The translations under genes were made by a program, and so were the position numbers. This document shows, piece after piece, positions 1 to 8,576 of a stretch of 64,000 nucleotides of DNA. The first letter of the stretch is position 1. The number at the start of each line of letters is the position of its first letter. Origin of the DNA: an uncultured Bacteroidales bacterium (lineage in GTDB: Bacteria > Bacteroidota > Bacteroidia > Bacteroidales > Paludibacteraceae); the NCBI GenBank assembly GCA_902800525.1, contig CADCEV010000007.1, positions 36,118-100,117 of the forward strand, in the 5' to 3' direction. The notes beneath the pieces are model-generated. The model saw nothing but the letters and a program-made list of their open reading frames with translations. It made no database searches and was not told the DNA's origin.

Positions 1-2932
1 CAGCGTCGAACATATTCCATTTACCGAACACATAGTCCTGACCGTCTGCATTGACGGACATCACTTGGGCTAGCTCACCCAAGTCGCCACGGTTATCCAG
101 CACACGGTCGCCGTTACAGAAAATGAGCGAGTTATCCACACGGATATAGCCGTGGAAAGGCGCATAAGAGGAGTGCTCCGGGTGACCGCAATGGATCGGC
201 AGGTCGCCGTCTGTGGTCTTACTATCCGCCTTAAAGGGGAAACCAACGTTGTTCACCACCGTACAGTGCTCAATATGGATATACGCGCGGCCGTTGGCGG
301 TAATGATACCGTGGTCCTCCACCACATCGTCGTGCATATCATAGTCGGCGGTGTTATTACGGATCACGCAGTTCTGCATCATCAACTCGGCAAAACACAA
401 TTCGCCGTCCGCCTTATTCCATTCTCCGTTCACATAAACCGCCGCGCCTTTCGGAGAGGTACAGTTGCTGATCACGCAGTTTCGGAGTTCGTTGCCCACC
501 ATGTGAATACGTTTCTCCGCAGGAGTGTTTGCGTTATTGAGCAGCAGACCACCGCCGGCAGCCACCAAGTTGGATTCATACACATCATGGGTGTTCGCGC
601 CGGTAAGCGTAAAACCATCTACGATCGCGTGCTCCACGTTCACCATGGCGATGACGTGCGCAGAGTTATTCTGATAACCCGCCTCGCCTTCGATACCGGT
701 GATGTTCGCCGTAATGATGGATTTATACTTACGCGGGTCACGCTCGGAGGTATCGGTGCTATCGAGGTGACTTGGATAACCGCCGTAAATACGCATGTGA
801 CTATCAATACGGAGCGCCGCCGTACGGATGTTCTTATCCAGGTAGTTACCCGGACCTACGGTAGTGACCGTTCCTTCTTTGACGAGGTACTGCACATAGT
901 CGTACCGCGTCAGCTCGCCGGTAGGCATACCTTTATCATCCAATGCCGGGATCATATAGTGGTGGTTACCTCCTTCGTCATCGACCAGGTATTGACGAAA
1001 GAAAGAGATGGCTTCACCTAAGTCCTTGATAGGCACGCGCCAGGAGTCACCCTCCTTCGGTTGTTCCACGAAATTACCGTCTTCGTCATATACACCCTGA
1101 CGGTTCGGGTCAATAAAGAGCGTAGGAATCCGATCTACTTCCGTACGTCCCTCATAGCCCTGCGGAGCAATCAGTTCATAGGTCAAAGCATCCGGTTTAC
1201 GCACCAACGCACCGAGCGTGGACACCGGCTCAAACGGGTTCGATACAACGCCATAGTCCGTATGCGAATGACGCAACCATGGCGAAGCGTCATGCACCGT
1301 CTCGTTCGCTTGAACACCTTTCTGGTCCAAAGCGGAATAGGTGGTCAAGTGCCAGATACGCGGACCCGGAAGATCCACAGGACGGACCTCCGTGATCACA
1401 CCCGCTCCATAGAGATTAAGGCTATCCACCCGGCGATACCAGTTAAGCGGATCCACGGTCGGCTGGAAGAAACACGGGAAATGAATCGTAGCGTCCTTCA
1501 CCGGCAGGTTGTTCCTGTCCAGAGAGAATACCACCTCTTTGCGAACACCCGTCCAATCGGTGATATCGTGGTTCATAAAGGCGGTGTGGAACACAAAGGT
1601 CTCGTAACCCTCTATTCCTGATTTCTGGCGCACCGAAGCAAACTGGATATCGTTATTCACATCGCACCGGTTGCCCCAGAACACGGAGTTGAAGATCATA
1701 CCGCAGTTTCGCACATAGATACCGCCGGTACGGCCGTGACGGCGACCATAATAAGTTACATCCGGACCGATACACTCGTTTCCGGTCACGGTACAGTGGT
1801 TGATCGTACCGCCTTCCGCCAGATAGATACCGCCACCTTCGGCGTTCGCCGTGTTATTATTGATCACGCAAGCCGTAGCAAAAGGCGAATAGTTCGCTAT
1901 CGTATCGATTGCCGGAACGCCGGTCTCGGGGTATTCCTCCGGCTCATGGCTGATTACCAGACCACCGCCGCAACGAGCCGCACAACTCTGGATATGGCTG
2001 TGACCGATCGAACCTTCATGGTCGATACATACACCGCCGCCATAGCCTTGATATACACCTACACCTACCGCCTGACAGGTGTGGATATAACAGAAATCAA
2101 TATCGCCGCCGCCATCGACATACACACCGCCACCGCGCATCGTTGCATTGCATCGCTCGATGATACAGTTCTTCAGCAGCGAATTGCCTACCATATACAC
2201 ACCGCCGCCGTATGCCGTGTGCTCGCGGAGGTTCGTGTTGTGCGATGAAGCATTTCCGCTCGATATAACGCATCCGTCCAAAGAGGCGGGATAAGTCAAA
2301 GGACGGTAGTGATCCTTGAGGAGATCGTCGCTTGCATCAAATTTGCCGTTCGTGGCGAACCATACCACGTGGAACGAATTGGCAGGGAAAGCCGTGTTGA
2401 ATTTACCGCGAATGCTGTCGAAAGTAAAGGTAGGAGGTGCCGTCGAGTGGTTTCCCGACAAAACGGTCTTATATCGGAAATCCCACTGCGAGGCGATAGA
2501 GTCGCCGGAAACGGTACCGATACCCGATTGGTTCGCCCAGTTTTCGCTGCATTTCTTGCCGTTCGCCATGATGCGGTCACCCGGCTTAGCCTCCGGAGCT
2601 GCTGCATTAAAACCGCCATACACATGAATACCCGCGTAGATCTTGAACGCGGTATTCAACATCGAACCACCCGACGACTCTGTGGATTCGGTAGGAATAT
2701 AGTTTCCGGAAGCGATATAAACCGAACCGGAACGGACACCGGGATTGGATTCCAAATAGTCTCGCAAACTGTTGATAGCGTCCTGGACACGGTTAAACGC
2801 CTTCTCCCAGGACCTACCGTCGTTATTATACGCTCCGTTCGGGTGAACGTAACGTATCGTATCCGACTGCGCGTACGTGCATACGCACGCACACACGTAC
2901 ATTATTAATAATATATAGCGTTTGATTCTCAA
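1..2932 (-). CDS. Large beta-helix (Pmp-like) secreted surface protein, C-terminus outside window
   Basis: This is an open frame of at least 977 codons that runs off the left edge. The best start is the TTG at 2932, which gives a signal peptide (MRIKRYILLIMYVCACVC, then TYA before QSDTIRYV). Starting at the ATG at 2902 would remove the basic N-terminus. After a mixed N-terminal domain come repeated short units rich in GGGVY, GGGIY and NCxI, for example YGGGVYMVGNSLLKNCIIE. This is the pattern of right-handed parallel beta-helix and polymorphic-membrane-protein-like surface proteins. It is the last visible gene of the fimbrial operon, about 110 bp after the preceding lipoprotein gene, so a tip or adhesin role is possible but inferred. 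Secretion sorting cannot be judged because the C-terminus is missing. Confidence 0.75.
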   Translation of the reverse strand, partial: MRIKRYILLIMYVCACVCTYAQSDTIRYVHPNGAYNNDGRSWEKAFNRVQDAINSLRDYLESNPGVRSGSVYIASGNYIPTESTESSGGSMLNTAFKIYAGIHVYGGFNAAAPEAKPGDRIMANGKKCSENWANQSGIGTVSGDSIASQWDFRYKTVLSGNHSTAPPTFTFDSIRGKFNTAFPANSFHVVWFATNGKFDASDDLLKDHYRPLTYPASLDGCVISSGNASSHNTNLREHTAYGGGVYMVGNSLLKNCIIERCNATMRGGGVYVDGGGDIDFCYIHTCQAVGVGVYQGYGGGVCIDHEGSIGHSHIQSCAARCGGGLVISHEPEEYPETGVPAIDTIANYSPFATACVINNNTANAEGGGIYLAEGGTINHCTVTGNECIGPDVTYYGRRHGRTGGIYVRNCGMIFNSVFWGNRCDVNNDIQFASVRQKSGIEGYETFVFHTAFMNHDITDWTGVRKEVVFSLDRNNLPVKDATIHFPCFFQPTVDPLNWYRRVDSLNLYGAGVITEVRPVDLPGPRIWHLTTYSALDQKGVQANETVHDASPWLRHSHTDYGVVSNPFEPVSTLGALVRKPDALTYELIAPQGYEGRTEVDRIPTLFIDPNRQGVYDEDGNFVEQPKEGDSWRVPIKDLGEAISFFRQYLVDDEGGNHHYMIPALDDKGMPTGELTRYDYVQYLVKEGTVTTVGPGNYLDKNIRTAALRIDSHMRIYGGYPSHLDSTDTSERDPRKYKSIITANITGIEGEAGYQNNSAHVIAMVNVEHAIVDGFTLTGANTHDVYESNLVAAGGGLLLNNANTPAEKRIHMVGNELRNCVISNCTSPKGAAVYVNGEWNKADGELCFAELMMQNCVIRNNTADYDMHDDVVEDHGIITANGRAYIHIEHCTVVNNVGFPFKADSKTTDGDLPIHCGHPEHSSYAPFHGYIRVDNSLIFCNGDRVLDNRGDLGELAQVMSVNADGQDYVFGKWNMFDA

Positions 2933-3012
2933 TTTTCTGTCCTCAATTATCAATTTTTTCGCCCCTCTTTCGCGGGTCCGCCGCGGGTATTTCGCGGGTC
3001 TTTCGGGATCCC

Positions 3013-3061
3013 GATTGTCAATTATCAATTGTCAATTATCAACTATCAATTGTCAACTGTT
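3013..3061. repeat. Heptamer repeat block, TCAATTN type
   Basis: Seven consecutive heptamers of the form TCAATTG, TCAATTA, TCAACTA or TCAACTG lie between the beta-helix gene and the lipoprotein gene. The block extends over the stop of the lipoprotein gene, so the last residues (ITVDN) are encoded by repeat sequence. Related blocks occur at many places in the window. Confidence 0.85.
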
Positions 3062-4104
3062 ATTTCCTCCCCTGTTCCCGGATCCAATGCATCATTCAAA
3101 TTAAATGTTGCCCGTAGCCAGGGTACGAAGGGCGAAGATGTATCTACTTGCAAATATATGGTGCGGTTGTGGTATCCGCTGCCATTGGTTGCCATCTGCA
3201 TTTGTAGCGGGTAATACCCCGGTTTAGCGGTCGTAGTATAGGGGATGGTGTAGAAGTACGACCGGCCTTCCCACCATAGTCCTTCGTTCGAAGGCGTTAC
3301 AATATGCCGGGTCGTGGACGGGGTGCTTTTGTCGGCTAACACGTTCTCCATCGGCTTAAAGCAATACGCCATACCGTTAAACAAATGACACGCGTCCATA
3401 TAGGTCAGCCGTACCGCCGCAGATGGATCCTCCTTGTTGATGCGTTTGTTCTCCGCCACGCGCCATTTCAAATCCACTTTCGCGGCTACGTGGTAAAGGA
3501 TAAGATCCAAACGGTATATATGCCCCGTAGAACAATCGAATACGCAATAATAGTCGCCGCCACGCTCGAAATTATACGGGGTGGAATAGATATCTTGCAG
3601 GCTCTCCTGAATACTATCCGCCGTGTTAAATTGCCAATTTAATAGTTTCTCCATAGTGTCGATACTGCCTATGGGGGAACTAAAGGTCAGTTTTTTTCTG
3701 CTACAGATAGCGTACACCCGACCTTGCGGTGTTTCTCCCTCTAATAAAAATTGTACCGGTTCGGTATATCGGTATATACTGTCCGCGCGCGTAGGATTAA
3801 AACCGAAATAGTTGGTCTTCTTCCATGCCTCCTCGTTGAGCGATATCTCTGCTCTTCTCCATACAGACCATTCGCCTCCCTCTTGTTTCATCACCACGAT
3901 ATAGGCATACTTGGGCAGTTCGAAATTCTCCGTCATTCCCGGGTCGCCGATGATCCGATTAGTGGAAGGGGAAAAATTCTCCGGCATTGGCAGACAGAGA
4001 TTGATCTGCAAAGTGCCCTGCCGCACCGGCTCATTAGGCTGACAGCTCACCAAAAGAAACAAGCCTAAAATAATATATAACGCTTTCTTATAACTCCACA
4101 TCAT
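3046..4104 (-). CDS. Fimbrial-locus lipoprotein, accessory subunit candidate
   Basis: The protein has 352 residues and a lipoprotein signal (IILGLFLLVSCQPNEP), so it is likely anchored to a membrane by a lipidated cysteine. I do not recognise a precise family. The beta-rich sequence, the length and the place in the operon fit the accessory or anchor subunits of Bacteroidales fimbriae (FimC/D/E or Mfa3/4-like, or a second FimB/Mfa2 relative). Its start overlaps the end of the FimB/Mfa2-like gene by 17 bp, so the two are probably translationally coupled. The start is an ATG-ATG pair. The C-terminal residues are encoded by a heptamer repeat block. Confidence 0.6.
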   Translation of the reverse strand: MMWSYKKALYIILGLFLLVSCQPNEPVRQGTLQINLCLPMPENFSPSTNRIIGDPGMTENFELPKYAYIVVMKQEGGEWSVWRRAEISLNEEAWKKTNYFGFNPTRADSIYRYTEPVQFLLEGETPQGRVYAICSRKKLTFSSPIGSIDTMEKLLNWQFNTADSIQESLQDIYSTPYNFERGGDYYCVFDCSTGHIYRLDLILYHVAAKVDLKWRVAENKRINKEDPSAAVRLTYMDACHLFNGMAYCFKPMENVLADKSTPSTTRHIVTPSNEGLWWEGRSYFYTIPYTTTAKPGYYPLQMQMATNGSGYHNRTIYLQVDTSSPFVPWLRATFNLNDALDPGTGEEITVDN

Positions 4105-5104
4105 GCGATCCTCCGTCTTTCCAATCCAGCGTTACCGTAGCGCCTACTTCTGACGAACCCTCGTCGGGTTCCAATTCGCCTTTAGGTCCCATCTTCAGCT
4201 TGATGATCCGCAGCGTACCCGCCTCCAACGCGTCTTTTATCGTGAGCGTGGTATTGGTATGCCGGTTTTCCGTCAGCGTGGAGACGAAATCCAAAGTCCA
4301 AGGTATATCGTCGCGCGTCGGCATGCCTACCGTAGCGTAACAGGCATAACGCGCATCAATAACCGTATCTCCTTCTTGAATGCCCTTGCGCACAGGAGCC
4401 GCACTCGGTACCTTGACCTGTACTTCCTCTAAACCAAACGAACGAGAGGAGGTATGGTCAAAAATACTGTCATATACCGAGAGGCCGCAGGCGCCTCCGT
4501 TCATCTTGCCGCGAATAGATACTAACTCATCGCAATAAGTCGTATCGATCACGAGCGCCACCACAGCGGTTGCCATATAGAGGTGTACATCGAATCTCCG
4601 TACGCTGTCGCTGACCTGCATCGGGAGACGGGCGGTGAACACACCCGTATTTAGACTTGGTATCTCCGCGCCTTCGTTCACGCGGACCTGAGCTGTGGCA
4701 GAATGATCGTCGCCCCGGAGATACATCCCGTGGTTGTCATCTATATTGGCCACCGCGAGATGCATATAGTTCTCCTGGGGAAGCACGATCGTGTAACTCT
4801 TCTGGTTCGCATTGATTACCTCGCTCACGCTGTAGCGGAGTTGGTCTGTACCCCATGAGTAAAAACGGAGGTCGATATCCTTTGCTTTATCCGAGAAGAT
4901 TGGCGACAGCCATTGTCCCAGCGCGTTACGCACCGGGACCTCTACCTCGGTCGTTAACTCCGCCTGAAGCTGCAACGATAATTCCGTATGCAACTCCACT
5001 TGGTAGGTAATGACCAATTCTTCGCCGCACACGCTCAGATCATCATCGATCAGAGCGCATGCCGCGAAGAAAAGAGGAATTAGTATGACTGTCAGCCGTT
5101 TCAA
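4088..5104 (-). CDS. FimB/Mfa2-family fimbrial anchor lipoprotein
   Basis: The 338-residue protein has a lipobox (IPLFFAACALIDDD) followed by DDLSVCGEELVITY. An acidic DLS-x-C segment directly after the lipidated cysteine is characteristic of the FimB/Mfa2 family (DUF1812). In Porphyromonas these proteins anchor the fimbria to the outer membrane and limit its length. The rest is beta-rich, with the usual segment in which the chain is passed to hydrophobic strands (VVALVIDTTYC). It lies 21 bp downstream of the fimbrillin-like gene and overlaps the next lipoprotein gene. The family call is confident; the length-control role here is by analogy. Confidence 0.8.
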   Translation of the reverse strand: MKRLTVILIPLFFAACALIDDDLSVCGEELVITYQVELHTELSLQLQAELTTEVEVPVRNALGQWLSPIFSDKAKDIDLRFYSWGTDQLRYSVSEVINANQKSYTIVLPQENYMHLAVANIDDNHGMYLRGDDHSATAQVRVNEGAEIPSLNTGVFTARLPMQVSDSVRRFDVHLYMATAVVALVIDTTYCDELVSIRGKMNGGACGLSVYDSIFDHTSSRSFGLEEVQVKVPSAAPVRKGIQEGDTVIDARYACYATVGMPTRDDIPWTLDFVSTLTENRHTNTTLTIKDALEAGTLRIIKLKMGPKGELEPDEGSSEVGATVTLDWKDGGSHDVEL

Positions 5105-5125
5105 GTGATTTTGTGTGTGCTATTT

Positions 5126-6934
5126 TTATTCAATGTTAATGTCATAAGTATGACCGGCTTGCCATGTCAGGTCAACCGACATACCGATCTCCAATTGCGG
5201 AGCTTTCAGATCAGGAATTGTGCTGTATGCTTTCTTGAGCGAGTTGATATTGAAACGCGCTGTAGTAGTATAGTCCTGTTTGAAGACTTTGTGCTCGAGA
5301 CCCTCTTCAGTAGCATTCACTGCTTCGAGGGTACCTACGATATAGAAACGTGCGCCGGTAGGAATCAGTTGGTTATTAACGCCGTAGAAATCTTCACCGG
5401 TATTGATAAACTCAAGAGCTACATTCACATCGCATCCATGGGCTCCGTCGTCCGTTTTGGTCTCTAATACCAAAGTAGAGTTAGCGGCACTATATGAGGA
5501 TGCGTGTTGTACTGCGTTAATAGCAGGATCCATTACCGTATCGTAAATGGTATATACAGCCGATCCATCAAGCGGAGTGAAGTCGAAACCTACGTTTCTC
5601 TGACCGCCTACCAACACTGCCTTCATAGGATAACCGACTCCGGGGAAAGCAACGGCCAATCCATGTTCAGGGTCAGCAGTAGAAGGATCAGCGGGATCAT
5701 TACCCTTAATAGTACCTGTTTTGAACTTTACTTGAACATCCAAACGAGCTACTGCATACTGAATCGTATCAATCAAAGCGATGGATTTGGTCGTGGAAGT
5801 AACAGAACCGTCTGCTAAGCCGTAGCTGTCTATCACGGATTTCCAGTTAGGTTTGCTGGCCAACGCTTCCAATTTTTTGGTATTGGCAGTTCTGATCTTC
5901 GTGTTGGAGAAATACCACAATTGTGCCGGATATACGTACCTCTGCAAGTCTGCCGGATCCAAAGCACCATAAGCGTGAGCGCCGCTTCCGCCGAATGCAC
6001 CTTCTGTGTACGCGGTAGATACAGCTCCTACAGGGATGTTATATACCTGCGGGAAGTTCTGCAATTCGGAAACAAGTTTCACCTTCGCGCTTGCACCCGT
6101 TCCGTCCAATGTAGCATAAGTATCATCAAGAATAGCTTTGCGGATAGCTTTCGCCAAAGAGTCAGTACTGATATCCAACGTGTGATACAAATCAGTCAAC
6201 ATGCGCTCAACGCCATACGTGCTGAGGGTGGTCAGCTGCGAATAGGCAACGAACATGTTGTAATAACCTTCGTTTTGCAATGCAGTGATGTTTTTCCATG
6301 CAGCTTCACCATACAAAGTATCATGTGCATTGGCGATACCAGTCAGATAGGTATTGAATTTTCCGGCTTTAGTTAATACTTCCGATGCATTGGTGCAACA
6401 CGGTTGCAGCGAGAATTCAAACGACGATGGCTCACCGGTCAGTGTTCCGGCTGCTAAAGAACCAATTTCGAAAAGATCAGAGGAGGTCTTTCCCGATACA
6501 CCATAGAACAAGAATGAACCGGTACCCATCGGCACTTGTTTATCTGCATATACTTTACCACGGTTTCCACCTACTCCCACGTCGCCTGAAAAATCACCGA
6601 GATCAATGTTTGCACCATGACGTTTGGATGCAGAGGTAGCTTTTGCTTTCTCAGCAAACGGGATCAGTACAATACTGTTCATTCCGTTAGCAGCAAACTG
6701 AGTTGCAACAGGAGTTGAAGCTCCATTCTCAACACCCGATTGAACGGTACGACCCGGCATCTTGTTAACACCGCCTACTTGAGTAGGAAGAGAAATGGCA
6801 ATATCGGTAGTTACTTTCGGTACTACCTTGTTCGGCTCATTCTGACCTTCTTTCTTACAGCCGGTCAGAGCCACTAAGCTTGCCAGCATCGCTGTGCAAG
6901 CCAAAAACGAAATCTTTTTCATACGATTTTTCAT
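5126..6934 (-). CDS. Fimbrillin-like major subunit lipoprotein
   Basis: The 602-residue protein has a lipoprotein signal (MLASLVALTGCKKEG); translation may start at the first Met or the second (6922). The C-terminal part, with VFKQDYTTTARFNI, AYSTIPDLKAPQLEIG and a final LTWQAGHTYDINIE, resembles the conserved end of Bacteroidales fimbrillin-like proteins. Members of the FimA/Mfa1 superfamily are exported as lipoproteins, trimmed by a gingipain-like protease and polymerised by strand exchange. It is longer than typical FimA (about 380 residues), so it could be a stalk subunit with an insertion or a tip subunit. It follows the DUF3575/OmpA gene and precedes the FimB/Mfa2-like gene. Confidence 0.7.
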   Translation of the reverse strand: MKNRMKKISFLACTAMLASLVALTGCKKEGQNEPNKVVPKVTTDIAISLPTQVGGVNKMPGRTVQSGVENGASTPVATQFAANGMNSIVLIPFAEKAKATSASKRHGANIDLGDFSGDVGVGGNRGKVYADKQVPMGTGSFLFYGVSGKTSSDLFEIGSLAAGTLTGEPSSFEFSLQPCCTNASEVLTKAGKFNTYLTGIANAHDTLYGEAAWKNITALQNEGYYNMFVAYSQLTTLSTYGVERMLTDLYHTLDISTDSLAKAIRKAILDDTYATLDGTGASAKVKLVSELQNFPQVYNIPVGAVSTAYTEGAFGGSGAHAYGALDPADLQRYVYPAQLWYFSNTKIRTANTKKLEALASKPNWKSVIDSYGLADGSVTSTTKSIALIDTIQYAVARLDVQVKFKTGTIKGNDPADPSTADPEHGLAVAFPGVGYPMKAVLVGGQRNVGFDFTPLDGSAVYTIYDTVMDPAINAVQHASSYSAANSTLVLETKTDDGAHGCDVNVALEFINTGEDFYGVNNQLIPTGARFYIVGTLEAVNATEEGLEHKVFKQDYTTTARFNINSLKKAYSTIPDLKAPQLEIGMSVDLTWQAGHTYDINIE

Positions 6935-6990
6935 TTTTTAATTAATAATTCAGTTAATTTTGTTTGGTTTTTGTTTGTTAATATGTTTGT

Positions 6991-8325
6991 TTATTCTAAA
7001 TTTTCGCAATAATAAATCGTTATACAACCTAAGTTTCGAAGTTGCTCCTTCAACTCATCGCGCATATACCGGTAGGTCTTGCCCCCATGAAGCTGCTTGA
7101 TCAGTTTCTCGCGCAGGTCTGCGTCGCGTACCGTATCTATAATAGTGAGCACCTCATCCCTACCCTCAAACTCCACACTCGATAACCGGTATCGCAACTC
7201 CGCCCAGCTTTCGCCGCCGTTACAGAGTTCAAACTGATCATCCCGCAGCGGGTAGATACTCTGCATGTATTCCTTCAGAGAGACTGCACGGGATGCCGCC
7301 AAACGATCGTTATAAGCACGTTTGCCGTCAAACGACGCAAAACCTACTATCCGCACCTTCGTAATACGCATCGTCGAGTCCTCTATCGCTTCTCCTAAAA
7401 TCCGCATGATACTATCCATCTGCATGTTGTTCGCCAGATAGTCGCGGTCCATTTTCGTGGCATTCACCTCAAAGAACATAAACACATTCCGTGGGTCCGC
7501 ACTGAGCGCTTGATTCGGATCATACGCCTCGTACGACTCTTCATTGCGGAAAAGACGGCTACGGAGACGATGCATCGCTTCTGCCTGCACCTCAAACAAC
7601 GGTACACTCGGCTCCAATGGTGCAATGTCCTCAAAGACAATCGTGGTGTCCAACGGCGCTATCTCCTCATAAACAGGCCTGTTATCCAACAGTTCGCAAT
7701 CACAGCGCCTTGCCATCGACTCTTCATTTCCTCCTAAAGGCACGGACAAGTTAACTCCCAACTTAGGCAATACGAACCACCTTCCGCCGCGCGCCGTCTT
7801 ATTTCCACAATGTTTACACTCAAACTGATCATACCAGCTGTAACCGGCATCCACTCCGCCTTCCAACTCCACACTGAAATGCGGAGAAATAGCGAAATGC
7901 CATCCGTAGCTGATTCCCGCCATTACCGCATCACCCTGATAGCGGCTGTCCTTCACCTGCTTATACATCCAGCTTACCGGCCATGCCGCACCCGCTACAT
8001 TATAGTGGGCATACGCCGCATTGAACGATATGAAATCGCGATGAAACACATTGCAAAACCAATACCTCGGAGCTATCCATGCCGATACATGGCGCCATTT
8101 CGGGAACTTCTTGTCATCCAGCGGGAACGGATTAAAACCGGCTCCTATCTCCAAACTCCATCGTTTGGCTAACTTTACCTCCACCTCCAGGTTCGGAGTC
8201 AGAGCGGCATCATACACAAGGTTATTCTTCAGTGCAACCACTTCGGTAGCCTCCGCCATACCCTTCATCGGAAACAGCGAAAACATACTGACGAATACAC
8301 CAAAAATAATCTTTTTTACTTCCAT
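6991..8325 (-). CDS. DUF3575 outer-membrane protein with OmpA-like C-terminus
   Basis: The 444-residue protein has a signal peptide ending in GMAEA. The N-terminal half (about 30-200) is DUF3575-like: ALKNNLVYDAALTPNLEVEV, WIAPRYWF and a beta-barrel pattern. The C-terminal half (about 270-444) resembles an OmpA-type peptidoglycan-binding fold (ITKVRIVGFASFDGKRAYND, LAASRAVSLKEYM). This family commonly begins Bacteroidales fimbrial operons, and here it is the first gene behind the promoter at 8396-8428. The leader is about 65 nt. A likely role is an outer-membrane scaffold or assembly factor, which is inference from context. The gap to the fimbrillin-like gene is 56 bp. Confidence 0.75.
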   Translation of the reverse strand: MEVKKIIFGVFVSMFSLFPMKGMAEATEVVALKNNLVYDAALTPNLEVEVKLAKRWSLEIGAGFNPFPLDDKKFPKWRHVSAWIAPRYWFCNVFHRDFISFNAAYAHYNVAGAAWPVSWMYKQVKDSRYQGDAVMAGISYGWHFAISPHFSVELEGGVDAGYSWYDQFECKHCGNKTARGGRWFVLPKLGVNLSVPLGGNEESMARRCDCELLDNRPVYEEIAPLDTTIVFEDIAPLEPSVPLFEVQAEAMHRLRSRLFRNEESYEAYDPNQALSADPRNVFMFFEVNATKMDRDYLANNMQMDSIMRILGEAIEDSTMRITKVRIVGFASFDGKRAYNDRLAASRAVSLKEYMQSIYPLRDDQFELCNGGESWAELRYRLSSVEFEGRDEVLTIIDTVRDADLREKLIKQLHGGKTYRYMRDELKEQLRNLGCITIYYCENLE

Positions 8326-8395
8326 AATGATACCTTTTGAAGGATTTTGTGTTCCAAAAACGTTATCTTTTGCGGTTTTTATATAAAAAACGATG

Positions 8396-8428
8396 CAAAA
8401 GTACTAAAACTTTGCCATTTATGCAATA
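8396..8428 (-). promoter_or_regulatory. Fimbrial operon promoter, -33/-7 type
   Basis: On the minus strand TACTTTTG (8403-8396) matches the Bacteroidota -7 box TAnnTTTG. TATTG (8428-8424) lies exactly 20 bp upstream as the -33 element. Transcription should start near 8389, about 65 nt before the DUF3575 gene. Confidence 0.75.
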
Positions 8429-8440
8429 GCAAAGTGAAAA

Positions 8441-8492
8441 TATTGCATTAGAGTTGAATGAAAACCGAAAATATTGATTTAAAGTCGAATGA
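8441..8492 (-). promoter_or_regulatory. Two 21-bp direct repeats upstream of fimbrial promoter, probable operator
   Basis: Two direct repeats read on the plus strand as TATTGnnTTAnAGTnGAATGA, starting at 8441 and 8472 (31 bp apart). The AAAGTCGAAT-like core of the proximal copy begins 22 bp from the -33 element. The same core, spacing and offset occur upstream of the AraC-type regulator gene (10157-10210), so both are probably bound by that regulator. A further inverted GTCGAAT-like half site lies at about 8523-8530. Confidence 0.7.
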
Positions 8493-8576
8493 CTCAGTAA
8501 ATATGAGACATAAAAAACCAATATTCGACATTCAATTTCCTCAATTGGACACTTCTCAAAATTGCTTTATTTTGAT

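Noticed and set aside
152-2908. Several plus-strand open frames of 100-290 codons across the first 3 kb
   Set aside because: They are the complement of one continuous minus-strand beta-helix gene with signal peptide; their products are low-complexity and rich in His, Arg and Val.
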